Below, piece after piece: positions 24,935 to 37,335 of a DNA stretch of 64,000 nt. Numbering within the stretch: position 1 is the first letter of the stretch; each line of letters opens with the position of its first letter. The stretch lies in the NCBI GenBank assembly GCA_012932865.1, contig SAXG01000007.1, positions 620,001-684,000 of the forward strand. Direction: 5' to 3'. The notes beneath the pieces are model-generated. The model ran no database searches, was not told the DNA's origin, and saw nothing but the letters and a program-made list of their open reading frames with translations. The DNA comes from Amylostereum areolatum. Taxonomy: Eukaryota > Basidiomycota > Agaricomycetes > Russulales > Stereaceae. A program made the translations under genes and the position numbers.

Positions 24935-27776
24935 CTAAACCTTCAACACTCCCTTAATGATATCGGCCGCCTGCTCCGCTACAGCATACACAATCGATTG
25001 CGTGTGCGCGGACGGGATAAGCGGCACGACGCTCAAGTCGACGACGCGCAGACCCTTGGTACCATACACCTTCAACTCGTTGTCGACCACGCCACCCTTG
25101 TCCTTGGGCAGCATCGAGCAAGAGCTTGAGGTGTGATGCACGGTGGTGAGGTACTTCTTTAGCCACAGCGAGATGTCGTCGTCAGACTGGACATTAGGGC
25201 CTGGGTTGATCTCACGGCCTGGAAGTGGATGACAGTGAGGAAGAATACGTATGAAAAACGTGTAGACATACCAATGATGGACTTGCAAGGGTTCCGTTTG
25301 GGCGATCTTACGAGCAAACTTGACTTGCTCGATGTACGTCAAACGATCTAGGTCCAACCCCAGTCAATCAGCCTGTATTCGTCCTCGACAGGAGGAAAAC
25401 GCACCGATATCCTCTTCGAAGTAGTGCGGGTCCACCTCCGGCTGCGCGAGAGGATCTGTCGAGGTCGCGTGCTGCGAAAAGTCAACGCCATGGACAACGA
25501 GAAAGACGAAAGCATGCGTACGATCGTTCCTCTCGAGAATGGCCTGTTCAACGTCGTGCACAGCGAGATGTGCTTTGCGCCCGGCGTCGGAGGGTCTATC
25601 AGGTAGAATCAGCCTCTCGACCACAATTGAGAAAGAAGAGATGCGCGTACTGGGGAAGCCGTAGAAGCTAGGAATCGTCACGAATTCCGCGTTGGCAGCG
25701 CCCTCGCGAAGTCTCTTCACCTGTTCGGCACGCTGCTCGGAAAGCCCAGGGAGGTCGCCCCCAGAGGGAGGGTCAGCCTCGATCTCGGCCGCGCGGTCTG
25801 AGAAGGACTTGAGAGGGGCCATGGCAATCCCAACGATGCCCAGCGTCAACAGACCCTCGCCCTGAGCACTGCGTGGTGAAGTAGCACCGTAAGGAAAGGA
25901 CGTTCGAAGGGGTAGGGCAGCTGACGTACTAGAGCTTGATCTGCTCCTCAGCCACCTTGGGGTCGAGGAGTGGGTCAAGCGTGTGGAATTTGTCCGGGGT
26001 GGCGACCTCTGCGGTGAAATGAGCGGCAAGCGGCCAGAAGAGGTGGACCTCTACATACCATAAACGATACCCGCGAACAGGTGGTCCTGGACATTTGTGC
26101 CCACGGTGGGAAGGTCGACCTTGGTCTCGACCCCAATTTTACTGAGAATCTTGGGGTCACCGATACCAGAGAGCTCGAGGACCTGCGGGGACTTCAAAGC
26201 GCTGAGAAAGGACGACGTGAGCGGGGTTGCACGGTACGACGAAAAGGGGTGCTGACCCAGCACTGAGAATAACTTCGCCATTCGTAGGACACGGTGTACT
26301 TCTTGTCGTCCACAAGGAATTCAACGCCGTTGGCAACGAACTCCTCTCCTGGTGCAGAGAGGATGCGTGACACGGGTGCATTGACAAGGACCTTGAGGTT
26401 CGGTCGGGACCCGGCCTGCTCGAGGTACGCCTGTCGACTGAATAGTAGATCGGTTATATTGAACAGACGGTGGAGCGTAGAACATGCTTACAACAGAGGT
26501 CACACGTTTGTTGGTCCGCGGGTCAACGGAGGTCAGGTCCATACCGCTACCCACGCGGTCACCTCCTTGCTAACGGGCGCAGAACGAGCGTATATGAAGC
26601 GTGTCAGGAAGACAGCGAAGATGTCAAGACGATGATGCACCGACCGGTTCCACGAGGCGCGGGATACCAAGGCTCCCAAGGGTGTCTTGGAGGAGGATAT
26701 CCCAACCAGGGCGTTTGTTGGGGAAGCCAAGAGTAAGGGGTCCTGCAGCGACCAGCCAAGGTTGGGATGATTGTGTGAGATACGCAACTTTGATGCAAAC
26801 CTACCGTTGGTGCCGTGAACTTTGGGATCATAGGTAAGGCGTTCGGACTTAGCGTCCGCCTCCGCGGCGGGAACGAAACTTCAAAATATATGCATCAGAT
26901 GCGTGCTGCCCAACATCTGCACGACCTACGTCTCGCATCTGATCGAATACTTGAGGAAGTTGTCCCAGTTCCATCCGGGGATTCCCGAGCCTTTCCCAAG
27001 CTGTCGATGCATCAGCTAGGAATCCTGAGGACATTTTAGAAATGATTGGGCATACCATTGACGTCCTCCTTCGAAGGACGGTTCCATAGATAGAAGTTGG
27101 TCGCAGATGAGCCACCAAGGCCTTTGCCTCTGGGGGGGACGTGAGTAAGCTCGAAGATAAGCGTGGTTCGCGGACACCCGCAAACCGGCGGCTGCGAAGA
27201 GGATCCCACTGGGTGGCACGTACCTAGGCCAAAAGAAAGACTGTATTTTCGGCGTGCTTTTGTGGTACCTATCCAAACATCAAACGGGAAGCAGAGCGGC
27301 CAGCGTTATATCAATCGAGCGTATACGCATATTCCGGTATACGAAATGCACATACGGTCGTGAACCCCCAATCAGTACTCCTTGTTCCCGAATACTTTGC
27401 CATAGCTCGCGGGGAGGTCTGCAAAAGGCGATCAGGATGACGTGAACCATGGTCCGGCGCATAATCAATGGGCGATCAATGAGGCGAGGGACTAAAAGTA
27501 GGGAGGAAGGGGGAAGGGGAAGGCACTCGCTCAGGCCTCAGGCCTCAGGGGTTGGGACAGGAAAGTTGCGAGCAATCGGAGGGTAGAGCAGGGCGAGACT
27601 CACAAACGTTGGGGTCGTCGAGGTGTGCGCCACCTGCCTCGAGCACGAGCACGCTCTTGCTAAGGATCTTCAGAGAGACGGGCGGCTACAACCAATCCCG
27701 CAGTCCCGCCACCTATGATGATGTAGTCGAAAGTCTTTCCAGAGACTTGGTCGAGGGTTGTGAGGGTGCTAGACAT
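24935..27776 (-). pseudogene. GMC oxidoreductase with six single-base frameshifts
   Basis: Reads as a complete intracellular-type GMC oxidoreductase without signal peptide. From the start at 27776 it shows [106 protein letters not shown], active-site TVHHTSS and PSAHTQS, ending in IIKGVLKV. Introns are normal and recoverable. However, the frame is broken at six places, each needing removal of exactly one base: about 27662, 27374, 27244, 26978, 26286 and 25285. The first creates a stop within 40 codons. No deletions and no nonsense substitutions were found. Either this is a recent pseudogene or the assembly carries local insertion errors. It ends 203 bp from gene A's stop, convergently. Confidence 0.85.
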
Positions 27777-30663
27777 GGTGGTCGGAGGAGAAGGTGTAAA
27801 CGATATCGATGTGGGTGGGTCGCTGGCCTCGTCGTCGTGGCCAAGTGGGTCCTTTACATATCCAACTCACCATCAGCAATCCAGAACCCCAGTCCGGCTT
27901 GCAAGGCTTCTGGGTCACGACTCGAACCATCGAACGAACGCTTTCGCGGTCGAAACCTTGGCAAAATGGGGTTCGGGCATCGCGCGCCCAGGTCCTGAAC
28001 AGATCAAGTGGTCCACGGTCATGCATTCATGTATGTATGAGGGTGTGGGGGCAGCGGGTATCAGAATCAGATGTGCGGATGTGACCTGAGAAGAGAAGAC
28101 TGGAGGTGAACGGGACTAGTAGAACTCGGGCCTTCCCGTCCTCTCAGGCTTTCCACTCTGGCTCCGACTCTACCGACCGCCGACCAGTCCGACCACCCGC
28201 GAGAGACGGAACACGAAAGTGGCGCGCAAAACACCGTCAGCGCGCTTGCCGCTCGAACAATGGGCGTAATAGCCTCGCAAGTTACTTCAGTAAGCAGCCA
28301 TCCTCCGATGATCGTGGATCATTTGACGGTCAATGAACGTTAATCTTTGGCTGAGGGCGCTTGTACTACGTTTGAAGATATATATGTATATCTGACGGCC
28401 CGACGACTATCGAACGGACACAGTCTCAGTAAGTGTTCAAAGCGGCCGGACACGGCGGACAGTGGGCAACTTAGTCTCCCTGCCAGTGCCGGCCGCAAGT
28501 TTACTCAAGGGGCAACTTGCCTGGCTCGCGCCAAAGGCAAGTCCCTCTGAACTTGGTCGCACGTATAGTCTCCCGTTGCAGACCTAACCTTGACCTAACT
28601 AGAAGACAGCTCGTCATTCTTATGGTCGCACGGTATCGTCGCACTACCAGCAACAACATCCGAAGAATTCATTATTGTTGAAACCGACGAAGCTTCCCGA
28701 AAATCGAGTGTACCACTGCTAACTAGCGAATCATAGCGATCAATGCTCGCCTCTTCCTTTCCTTTCCAGTCGCAGCTTCTTCACACCGGTGCGGCTGCTT
28801 TCGCGACGGGCCTGGCACGGGCGACTTAGCGAGCAGTACGGGCATATATATGCAGAACAGAGGGTGACGGCAACTGCGTAGCGAGCGCTGAGGTGCACAT
28901 CTCGACCTTCTTTTTTCCCGAGGATCACCGGCGTAATATTGCAGAACTCAGAGCTCAGAGTCTGAACTCGGAGTTGGAGTCGGTGAGCACGACGGGCGCC
29001 ATTTGACCCGACGTAGCTGGCGAACTATACGCCAATCTGTGCGCGAGCGCGAGCGGCTCCTTCCTGCAACGCGTCGCCGCCTAGTTTCTCGTAGACAGAC
29101 TTCAGCAAGAAGACAATCGTTCTGTTTTAGTCGCCGCCCTTGGCTTCACGTCCAATTTTGTGGACGAGCACAACTACAACGGTATCTTTCCGACTACTGC
29201 ACCCGCACAGCAACCTACGGCAACGCGTCCACGGTCCACCCGCCGCTAGTGTTCCAAAAGTGCTATCAAGTTTGAGCCGACGACCACGGGAGGACTCCTT
29301 TGCGTGGTTATTGTTCACTTCCACAGATTTCCACCGTCTGTTGAGCGGAAGAGCTCCGACAAAGAGCGCCTGCTCATAGCTGACCCGTGGACCTGATATA
29401 TGCATTGGATGTGGGCAACCCCCCTATTCGAAGGTAAGAGAACCTTCCAATATAGCTCGGACACGCTCACAAGAACCCACCTCCACCTGATTCTCGCTCA
29501 TTTTCCTGGCCAAGTGAGGTTCGAGATGCTTCTCGCACCGTTATCGTACATTGATGTTCTCGCGCGTGTTTTTCTGGCCCTTATTTTGCGCGGCGAGCTT
29601 CAATTTTGGTCTCCCGAACAACGGAAAACTTGCTAGCTCGAGGGTGGAAGCGAGTGGAAGCGATACGGCCAGGACGACCAGCCTTCTGTCTCAAGGAATT
29701 GCAATAATACAGGGGCTTGCGCCGTCCTTGCTCCTCCACATTTCATCAAAGATCCCCCGCACTATGGCGGCGCCGTCTCCTGCGATTATCTTCTAGAAAC
29801 GGACGATGTGGAGTGGAGGCCAACTCAGGAGGAAGCGCGAGAAGGCGGGAGGGCGCGGGATCCTTTTGGAAGAAGGTTTTCTATCTGTCGGAGCCGCGTA
29901 TTTGATCTCACCTGAGGCGTACTTCCACCGTCATACCAGCTTGCCACGCGACATTGCTCGCTCATTCTCACGTCAAAATTGACCAGACCCCTCAAAGCGA
30001 GCATGCGGTGTTCGAGTGGCAGGACCGGAGCACAGACGCGGACCGCTTGACTTGGACAGCAAGACCGTACGAACGCTACTCAGTCACAACATCAGGCCCT
30101 TGCACCTTTCGATCTCCGATGTCGAGACCAATACCCATGTCTCAGATGTCCATCATAGCATAGCATTTTTCTGTAGCCTTGGATTTTGTTTCCGGGTGAG
30201 TAGGCATGCCGGCGACTCATCTAAGATATACCTCCGTGGTAGCGATCGGGCGACGGTCGTCATTGCTCTCGATGAAATCCTATATTCGTGACCAAGCGCT
30301 CTCCTGCGCTCTCCTGCGCTCTCCCAGGCGCTCCCCGAGCTGGAAGCAGCTTCTTTGCAGTTTTGACCGCATCATCGATTCTACCTTTGGGAACAAATTC
30401 TGTAGGCCCATCATCCATCAAGGACCACCGCACTTGCCTCTTTTCTCGTCCTGTCTGATAGCGTGCGGATGCGAATTGGGTAATAGCAGGGCACTTCGCA
30501 CGGAATTTCCAGCGAAATGGTCCTTAGAACCGGTTTGAACGTCTGATTGGGATCGCGCCAGACGATCAACGTGATCAGTCCACAGGTCCGCGCGGTTCCT
30601 CACCGAAGACTCCGCCCCGGAGATCCAGATTATTTCAGAGTTACCTCCAAGCAGCCGAGCTGC
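27777..30663. other. Three-kilobase region without supported gene
   Basis: Promoter side of the damaged GMC gene, then about 2.5 kb of unassigned DNA. The one suggestive stretch is an uninterrupted frame at 29637-29912 (plus, no ATG, 92 codons), with no domain recognised. A short decamer repeat sits at 30296-30325. Confidence 0.4.
30296..30325. repeat. Decamer tandem repeat
   Basis: Three tandem copies of GCGCTCTCCT (the third ends CCC). A degenerate further unit follows. Not within a supported gene. Confidence 0.75.
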
Positions 30664-30670
30664 TTATAAT
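30664..30670 (+). promoter_or_regulatory. TATA-like box of DUF6534-like gene
   Basis: TTATAAT 91 bp before the ATG at 30761, followed by C/T-rich sequence. Confidence 0.4.
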
Positions 30671-30760
30671 AATGGGGACGCGACGCGTCTAACGACCCTC
30701 ACCGTGCCCCCTCCGACCTCGTTCCTTCCTTCCGGCACAGTCTTTCCACATCGCAGTAAG

Positions 30761-32609
30761 ATGGCCACTCCCGTTGAACCTGCCGTCCCATCAGCCACTC
30801 TCCTTCTGTAAGCCCATCTTTTCTTGTCTCGGACGCAGCGTTCGCTGACTCCTATCCTCCATTGCACAGGGTCGGCCCTGTCGTGAGTGTCGAATGCTGA
30901 ATCCTTGTTTGTCGTGACGTTGACGACTTGGCTCACAGTTCATCGGAGCCCTGTTCAGCTGGCTTCTCTTGGGGATATCCGTTGTACAGTTGTGTGCGTC
31001 CGCCTCTTACCTCTGCAACGCAAGTAGCACCTAGCTGACCCTCTCTGTCACAGATATCTACCACATATCATTCCCCCACGATCGCAAGGGGATACAATGC
31101 CTCGGTCCGTCCACCACGTATCCCTTCTTTATACTGGCATTGATACACTGACGCTTCTTGCAGTATACGTCGTCTTCGCGCTGGACATATTCCTCACGGT
31201 AGTCGCGGCAGCCATGGGATGGCATGTGCTGTGTGCTGGCTGGGGACGAACGACCAATCTTGTGCGTCCGGGATGGACCTTCGCCGCTATCGGTGCAGGT
31301 GACGGAATCAGTGAGTTGTTTCACCGTGCTCTCCGGATGGAGTGGGATTGACGCCGACGGTGTCATTAGCCGCTACACTGGTCCAAGCGTTTTATGCCTG
31401 GCGCATCTACGTCCTCAAGAAATGGCGCGTCCTGCCCATCCTCGTGGTCATGGTGCGCTCCTCCACCCATCGATGGTTTCATCCCAGCGCTCAACTCTAT
31501 GATTTATTCCGTTTGTAGATCGCCCTGGCACAGCTTGGCTCTACCCTTTCGATCGCGGCTGGTGTAGGTTCCTTTTTGTCGAGCGTGGATCCCAGTAGCT
31601 GATGGGGGATCATGTAGATCGCAACATTACAAGATATTGCTGGCCTGTTGCCGTACTTTCCCCGTACCACTGTTCGTCCCCCCCCTTTCGGCTGCTATCT
31701 CCTCCTAACTCGCACTTCAGATCTGGCTCGGAGGAGGGGCTCTTGCTGATATTGTGCGTCAACCCTTCGCCTCCTCATGCTGACATCCTGATTGACAATC
31801 TCGACGTTCTCAGTTGATCGCTGCGTCGATGGTTTACTTGGTACGCCTTTCTCTTGCGCGTCACCAATTTTGGAGCCACGCCTGATATCTCTTACGCAGC
31901 TTTTTTCGGCGAAGAAAAACTCGCACGCGCTCAAGAGCAGCGACCGTGTCATCAACCGTCTCATTCAGCTCTCCATCGAGACAGGCATCATCACTGCCGC
32001 CTCCGCGATCATCGAGCTCGGATTGTTCCTTGGCCCCGCGACCAAGAACACTAACTTGCACTTGTTCTTGTGCGTTGCGCCCTATTCTCACCCCTCAGCC
32101 GCGCTAATCACCTCGCTTTCTCCATCAGCTCCCTTATCCTCGGGAAAAGTAGGCGATCCTTTATTCTCTGATCCAGTCAGACGAACTGATCATCGAACAG
32201 TTTACTCGAACACGATGATGACATCGCTCAATTCGCGCGTGGGCTCTCGTGATCCTTTGCGTGGAAGCAGCGGTGGTGGCGGTACGAGCGTCACGCTCTC
32301 TGGCTCGAACCATGCCATCCGGTACGCGGGTGCAGCCAGCCGTGGATCAGCACCCGTCGTGCACATCGCGTCACATACGGAGGTGTTCACCCCAGACCGC
32401 TTCGATGATATGAACAAGAATGTATGTCGCCTTTCTTGCACAGAAATCCCCTTCCCCGCTTTGTATTCCACCGTCCTCCGCTGACGGACTTGTTCTTCTC
32501 TGCTTAGACCCTCGACGCGGACGACGTGGAGATGGTTGACCATGCCAAGGGCAACCCTCAACGGTTGAGCATCGTGCAGAACCCCAGCCGGGACCACTTT
32601 GCCGTCTAG
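30761..32609 (+). CDS. Seven-helix membrane protein, DUF6534-like
   Basis: An integral membrane protein of a family widespread and expanded in basidiomycetes (DUF6534 type). The function is unknown, although the fold resembles a seven-helix receptor. Start at 30761 (MATPVEPAVPSATLLLVGP). Hydrophobic helices include FIGALFSWLLLGISVVQLYI, VVFALDIFLTVVAAAMGWHV, RVLPILVVMIALAQLGS, ILIAASMVYLLF and GIITAASAIIELGLFLG. The family-typical loop YHISFPHDRKGIQ follows helix 2. The cytoplasmic tail is Ser/Gly-rich and ends RDHFAV. Many tiny exons occur, including a 13-nt exon at 30870-30882. It has its own promoter and no co-oriented neighbour, so its partner or ligand cannot be inferred. Confidence 0.82.
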
Positions 32610-33458
32610 TAGAGGATTTGGAGTCGGATCGGATGGTGAGGAAGTTCCCGGTGGTTCCACATGCCAGTGTTTTTTATCCGTTATTTCAATTCATTGTAGC
32701 GTACGCGTTAGGTGTATGTACGTCCCAAGCCTCAAGACTCTGTATATCTTCTACTGTTCATAATTAGGTATCGCGCTGTATAACTTCTGACTATCCCACT
32801 GCCGTTTTCGGCCATTGCCCAGGAGGGATCACATCGGTCGGTTGCAAGGTTGTGGTTCACGTTTGGATGGATGCGCCGCGCCACCGTCGCCATGCGTAGT
32901 TGGGAAGGGTACCCAGGCACGATTGTATGCCCAAACCTATCTCGGCCAGGGATCGGGGGGACTGCAACGCCACAAAGAAGAAGGTCGCGATCGAGCCGGA
33001 TGCTAAAGCCGGGTAGGTGGCTGGGGCAGGCGCCCACAGAGATGAGTCGAGTTCGTCGAAGTATCATCTAGAAAATCCACGGTTAGACCAAGTGGCCTCG
33101 ATCGGGAGCTGCCATGTGCTAAAAGCTTCACCTTGAAATCTGAGACTTTTGATTTGATCTGACGTCCTACGAATATACGATAGAACGTCACTGTACGGCA
33201 ATGTCACTACGTTTGTTATTCCAGTTAGTATGCGGATTCCATAGGGCGGTTGAGCGCGACTGGGAGGCATCGTTAATTCGGAGTACAAATATGTGGGATC
33301 TACGGGGTTACAACAAGTATACCGATCATAGTACAAAAAGTTACGGAACATCGTACAAAAGGGTTATAAGGAGTACATTGCGTCAGAACATAAAGAGTAA
33401 AAAATGATGAATAAAAATTACTTCTCTTCCCTTTCATGTCGCACCAGAAAAAACGTGC
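32610..33458. other. Convergent intergenic region
   Basis: Downstream of the seven-helix gene and of the adenylate-forming reductase, whose stop is at 33459. The right part (33270-33450) is A/T-rich, consistent with 3' ends. No gene seen. Confidence 0.4.
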
Positions 33459-36400
33459 TCACGCACTGGAGCACGCAAACCGCACATACCGCCCCACAAT
33501 ATCGAAATCAACCTCACAGTCCACCAGGTCCCCAGCAGCCCGCCGTGCCTCGACAGTCTCCAGCGCCGGCACAGGTCGGACGGACAACAGTTCCTCGAGG
33601 TAGTCAGCCACCGCGAAGGCCGGGTTCTCCGGATCCTTGCGCAAGCGGTCAAGCCATGCGTCCATGGACACCGTGCGCATGGGACGATCGGAGTAACGAA
33701 TGACAGCGTCCGCCACGCGAGACCACGGCGTCGCCTTGGCGTTCTCGAGGTTGTAGAAAGAAAGCTGTCCGGAGGCGGGGCTGGCCGCGCCGTGCTCGAC
33801 CTCGCGGAAGAGAATCTTCGCCGCGACGTCGACGGGGAGCCAGCGAACGGGCTACCATGAGTGTCAGCCGAGGTCACTGGAGAGAGAAAACACGAGCTTA
33901 CCCGGAGACCCGTAGGGATGATGCCCATCTTCGACGCACCCTTCATCATGCGCGGGATATATTCTGTCTTCGCCCAGGAGCCCGTCGTCGTCGTTCCTGA
34001 CAGTTGCCCACTCCTGATGACCGTCGCGCGCAACTCGGGGCGCTGCTCCACAGCGGACTGCATGATCTGCTCCGCGACGTACTTCGCATGCGCGTATCCT
34101 TGGGGAAGACAAAACTCGGCCGAGTTGAGAGGCGCCTCAGGAACAAGGCGGTCAGCGAAGGGCCATTGGCCCGCGACACCGATGGAGGAAATGAAGGAGA
34201 GGTGAGGCGGGGAGGCATAGGTGGAAGAGAGCGCGAGGTCGATGATGCTACGGGTCCCGGCGACGTGGGGCTCAAAGGAGGGAAGGAAGAGGTTAAAGTT
34301 GAGCAGCCACGCGTTGTGGACGATGTGTGTCAATTGCGAAGCCAGCTACGTTCATCCATGATATCAGCATCATAAATTCCGAACGCAGAAAAGAGAACAA
34401 GGACACATACCTTCGCGTACAAATCGTCGCTCAATCCTAATCTCTTCCTTCCGACGTCAATCTCCACGTAGACAGCCCTGCCGGTGGCCACCGCCTCCTC
34501 CAGCAGACCGAAGTCCAGACCTTTCTCCTTGAACGATGTCTGGTGTCTCTTCGCCATCGAATCCTTCGGGTGCCCGCGGTTCAGCAAAAACAAGCGCTTG
34601 GTCGTGGGCCGCTCCAGTAAGTACGCGACGTACGTCGCGCCCAACGAGCCCGTGGTGCCCGTGACGGCGTACACATCTCCGTCCTCAGGGAGGGGGCGCG
34701 TCCCTGTATGGCGCGGGAACGCCGACGTGAACCGCGCGATGGTCTTCTCGATTTGCGAGTTGGAGATGGCCAACGGGGCGGCGGCACTCGTGTGATCCGG
34801 GTTGGCGAGGACGAAGATATGGAGATAGCGCGCGAGGGAGATGCATGTCGGATGCGCGTACACGACGTTGCGGGGGAGCGTGAAGGAGAACCCGGCACGG
34901 CGCAGAGCTGCGCCGGTCGAGGTGCGAACTTTGGTCGCGAGCAGGGAGTCCATGCCGTTGCGGAAGAAGTCGTCTCCGGGCTGGAGGTCGCGACCGATGG
35001 CATTGGCGACGAGCGTCTTCACGAACTGGAGGATGGAGCCCTCATCGGGAGAGTCGGCAGGGAAGGCGAGCTGGCCTGAGGAGCCCATACCAGACTCGAG
35101 AGCTTCATAGGCACTGTTGATGTCGTCGGCATACAAGGCGAGCGATGCTTTGGTCTTGACGGTGCCCTTGTCCGACAAGAGGAAGGGGCGATCTCGATTC
35201 GCGACAAGGATCATGCCGGGTAGGAGCCTCGAGTGCTGGGGGACGATACGGTTGACATAGCCGTCGACGTGCGGCAAGATAGCGTCGAGATACTTCTGCT
35301 TGGCCTCCTCCGTGTCGGCCTTGATGGCAGACGAGGGACTGATGATGGCCCCGTTGACGAAGCGACCCGTCCCAAAAATGATAGCATGATGGATCAGCGG
35401 CGAGGCGCACAGAAGACTCTCTGCAAGAACCCAAACCCAAACATGGTCAGCATGGGATATTCCGGATTCGAAAATGAACCAGGCGAAATGAAAGGGGAAG
35501 TACCTAGCTGTTTGTTGTCCGTCTTCTCCCCGTTGCTGAGAACAGTCTATAGAGAACGATCAGCTGGATTGTCATGATGGCGAGGAGTCATAACGATGCC
35601 AACGTACCACATCGTCCAAACGACCCGCTGGTTTCCATAGGTGCGGCTTGTTAGGGTCGGGGTGGCGTGTCCATGCATCGACAGTTGCAAATCCGAGGGG
35701 CTCGACAGAGTTAACGACTGGCGGAGTGGCCGTGATTGGCTGTGCGGGAATGAGCAAATAGATTTCGAGGTTGCAGGTTCACGAGGCCGGCGCACCGAAA
35801 CGATAAGATTGTACCGCGCGTCGCCCTTCATCGGAATGAAGTTAAACTGATAGCAGTCGACGAGGCGCATCCACGCCCAGTCGCTCAGATTGGCGTTAGG
35901 CTCGAGGGAAGACCGAGCCAAAGGTCCTGCCTCAGTCCTGTACCATGACGCCGTCAGATAAGGTAGGAGAACCTGAAAGGTAGAAAGGTAGTTACATTCC
36001 ACCCCACGCCACCAGACGGACTCCGTGTTTGACGAGGAAGTCGCCGGCAGTGTGTCGCAAAGGCGCGCCTCCCCAGAACACCGTGTTCTGCGCCCGTAAC
36101 GTGGCCTGCGCACAGAGAAATTTTTCCAATCAAAACGTGAGGTTTCCTGACGTCATAAGGCACCCACCAGTGAGTGCGGATCTGCAGAATCGGCGATGTC
36201 CTCCAGCATGCTCGGTGGCAATGATGCATCCACCTTGCGATGCTTGAGGATACGGAGATGCCGTAGGATTGTATCCGAGGATACGGAACGCCACGAATCA
36301 AGACAAACGAATGACGCTCCGGATCCCAAAAAGAAGGGGAACGACTAGAAGTCCGTCAGCACCATGGGACCCTTTCAAGCTTCACGAATCAACGTACCGT

Positions 36401-37335
36401 GCAGATGCCGCCCGCCTATACATATCACAGTACACTATTCAGAATGTGGAGAACGCGGAGAAGAAGGCAGCTCACATGGAACAAGGGGAAGCACGTATAC
36501 AAGATATCGTCCTTGCATAACGCACGGTCACGCCCCGAAGACGCGCTGATGGCCAGCAAAAACTCGTGGGACCAAGCGATTGCTTTAGGATGACCTGTGG
36601 ATTTGCGTGAGTAAAACTGAATGGGGTTCAAGAAGCATAAACGGAGCGACCGACCTGTTGAACCGGAGGTGTGCAGGTAAATGCAGGGACCCTGAGCCTC
36701 GTTGCGAAGGTCCTCCCGTGAGTAGGAGGCCTCCGACTCCTGCAAGAACTCTGTCGCGCGCTCGAGGCCATCGCGGGTCGAGTCCGACGACATGGGTTCC
36801 CGAGTGATGACAAGGGGTGTGAAACCAGAGTTGGGGTCATGCACGAGAAGGTCGGAGTGGAGGTGGCTGAGCGCTTTGTCGACGAGCACGACATCACTCC
36901 CGGTCGTGCGCATGAGGTGTCGGATGGCATCGGGTGAGTTGCGGACAGAAATGAGGAGGGCCTGCCGAGAGAAACACACGTCGGAACGCGTCAGCGGGGG
37001 ATGAGAGAGAAACGTACCGTCCACCGAAGCATAAACATGGCCGTAAGGGTGACGAGGAACAGGTAGTTGTTTTCCGCAAGGAGACCGACAGTGAGCGGCT
37101 CCTCTTCAGGCGCGCGCGAAGCAATGCCAGTCGTCTCGACAAGGTAGTCTGCCCGAGACCACACATCGGCGAGGAATTGGCGCCATGAAACCGAGACGAG
37201 CTTGGCCTCATCCTCCGAAATGTTGTCCTGGAGGAAGAGGACGACTTCTCGGTCTGGGTAGGCCTGAGCCACACGGATGAGGTACTCCGGAAGGGGAGTG
37301 AGTGGGGGAAACGGCGGTGGGACGAAGGTGGACAT
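33459..37335 (-). CDS. NRPS-like adenylate-forming reductase (A-T-R)
   Basis: A single-module enzyme that activates a carboxylic acid as its adenylate, loads it on a carrier domain and releases it reductively, normally as an aldehyde. Start at 37335 (MSTFVPPPFPPLTPLPEYL). The A domain shows LHTSGSTG-HPKAIAWSHEF and WGGMTEAGP, then DAWTRHP and KPAGRLDDV. The thiolation domain has FFRNGMDSLLATKVR with the phosphopantetheine serine. The reductase domain has TGTTGSLGATYVAYLL (NADPH loop), FISSIGVAGQWPF and the catalytic YAHAKYVAE. It ends at FDIVGRYVRFACSSA. All introns I tested keep the frame, including an 18-nt exon at 36415-36398 inside the A domain. Fungal relatives include aryl-acid reductases and L-aminoadipate-reductase-like enzymes. 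The substrate is unknown, and no co-oriented tailoring gene is adjacent. Confidence 0.9.

Noticed and set aside
24935..27776. Programmed +1 ribosomal frameshifting as the explanation for the GMC gene
   Set aside because: Six sites in one gene with no shared slippery sequence or stop context, and no precedent in fungal GMC genes; insertion errors or pseudogenisation are far simpler.
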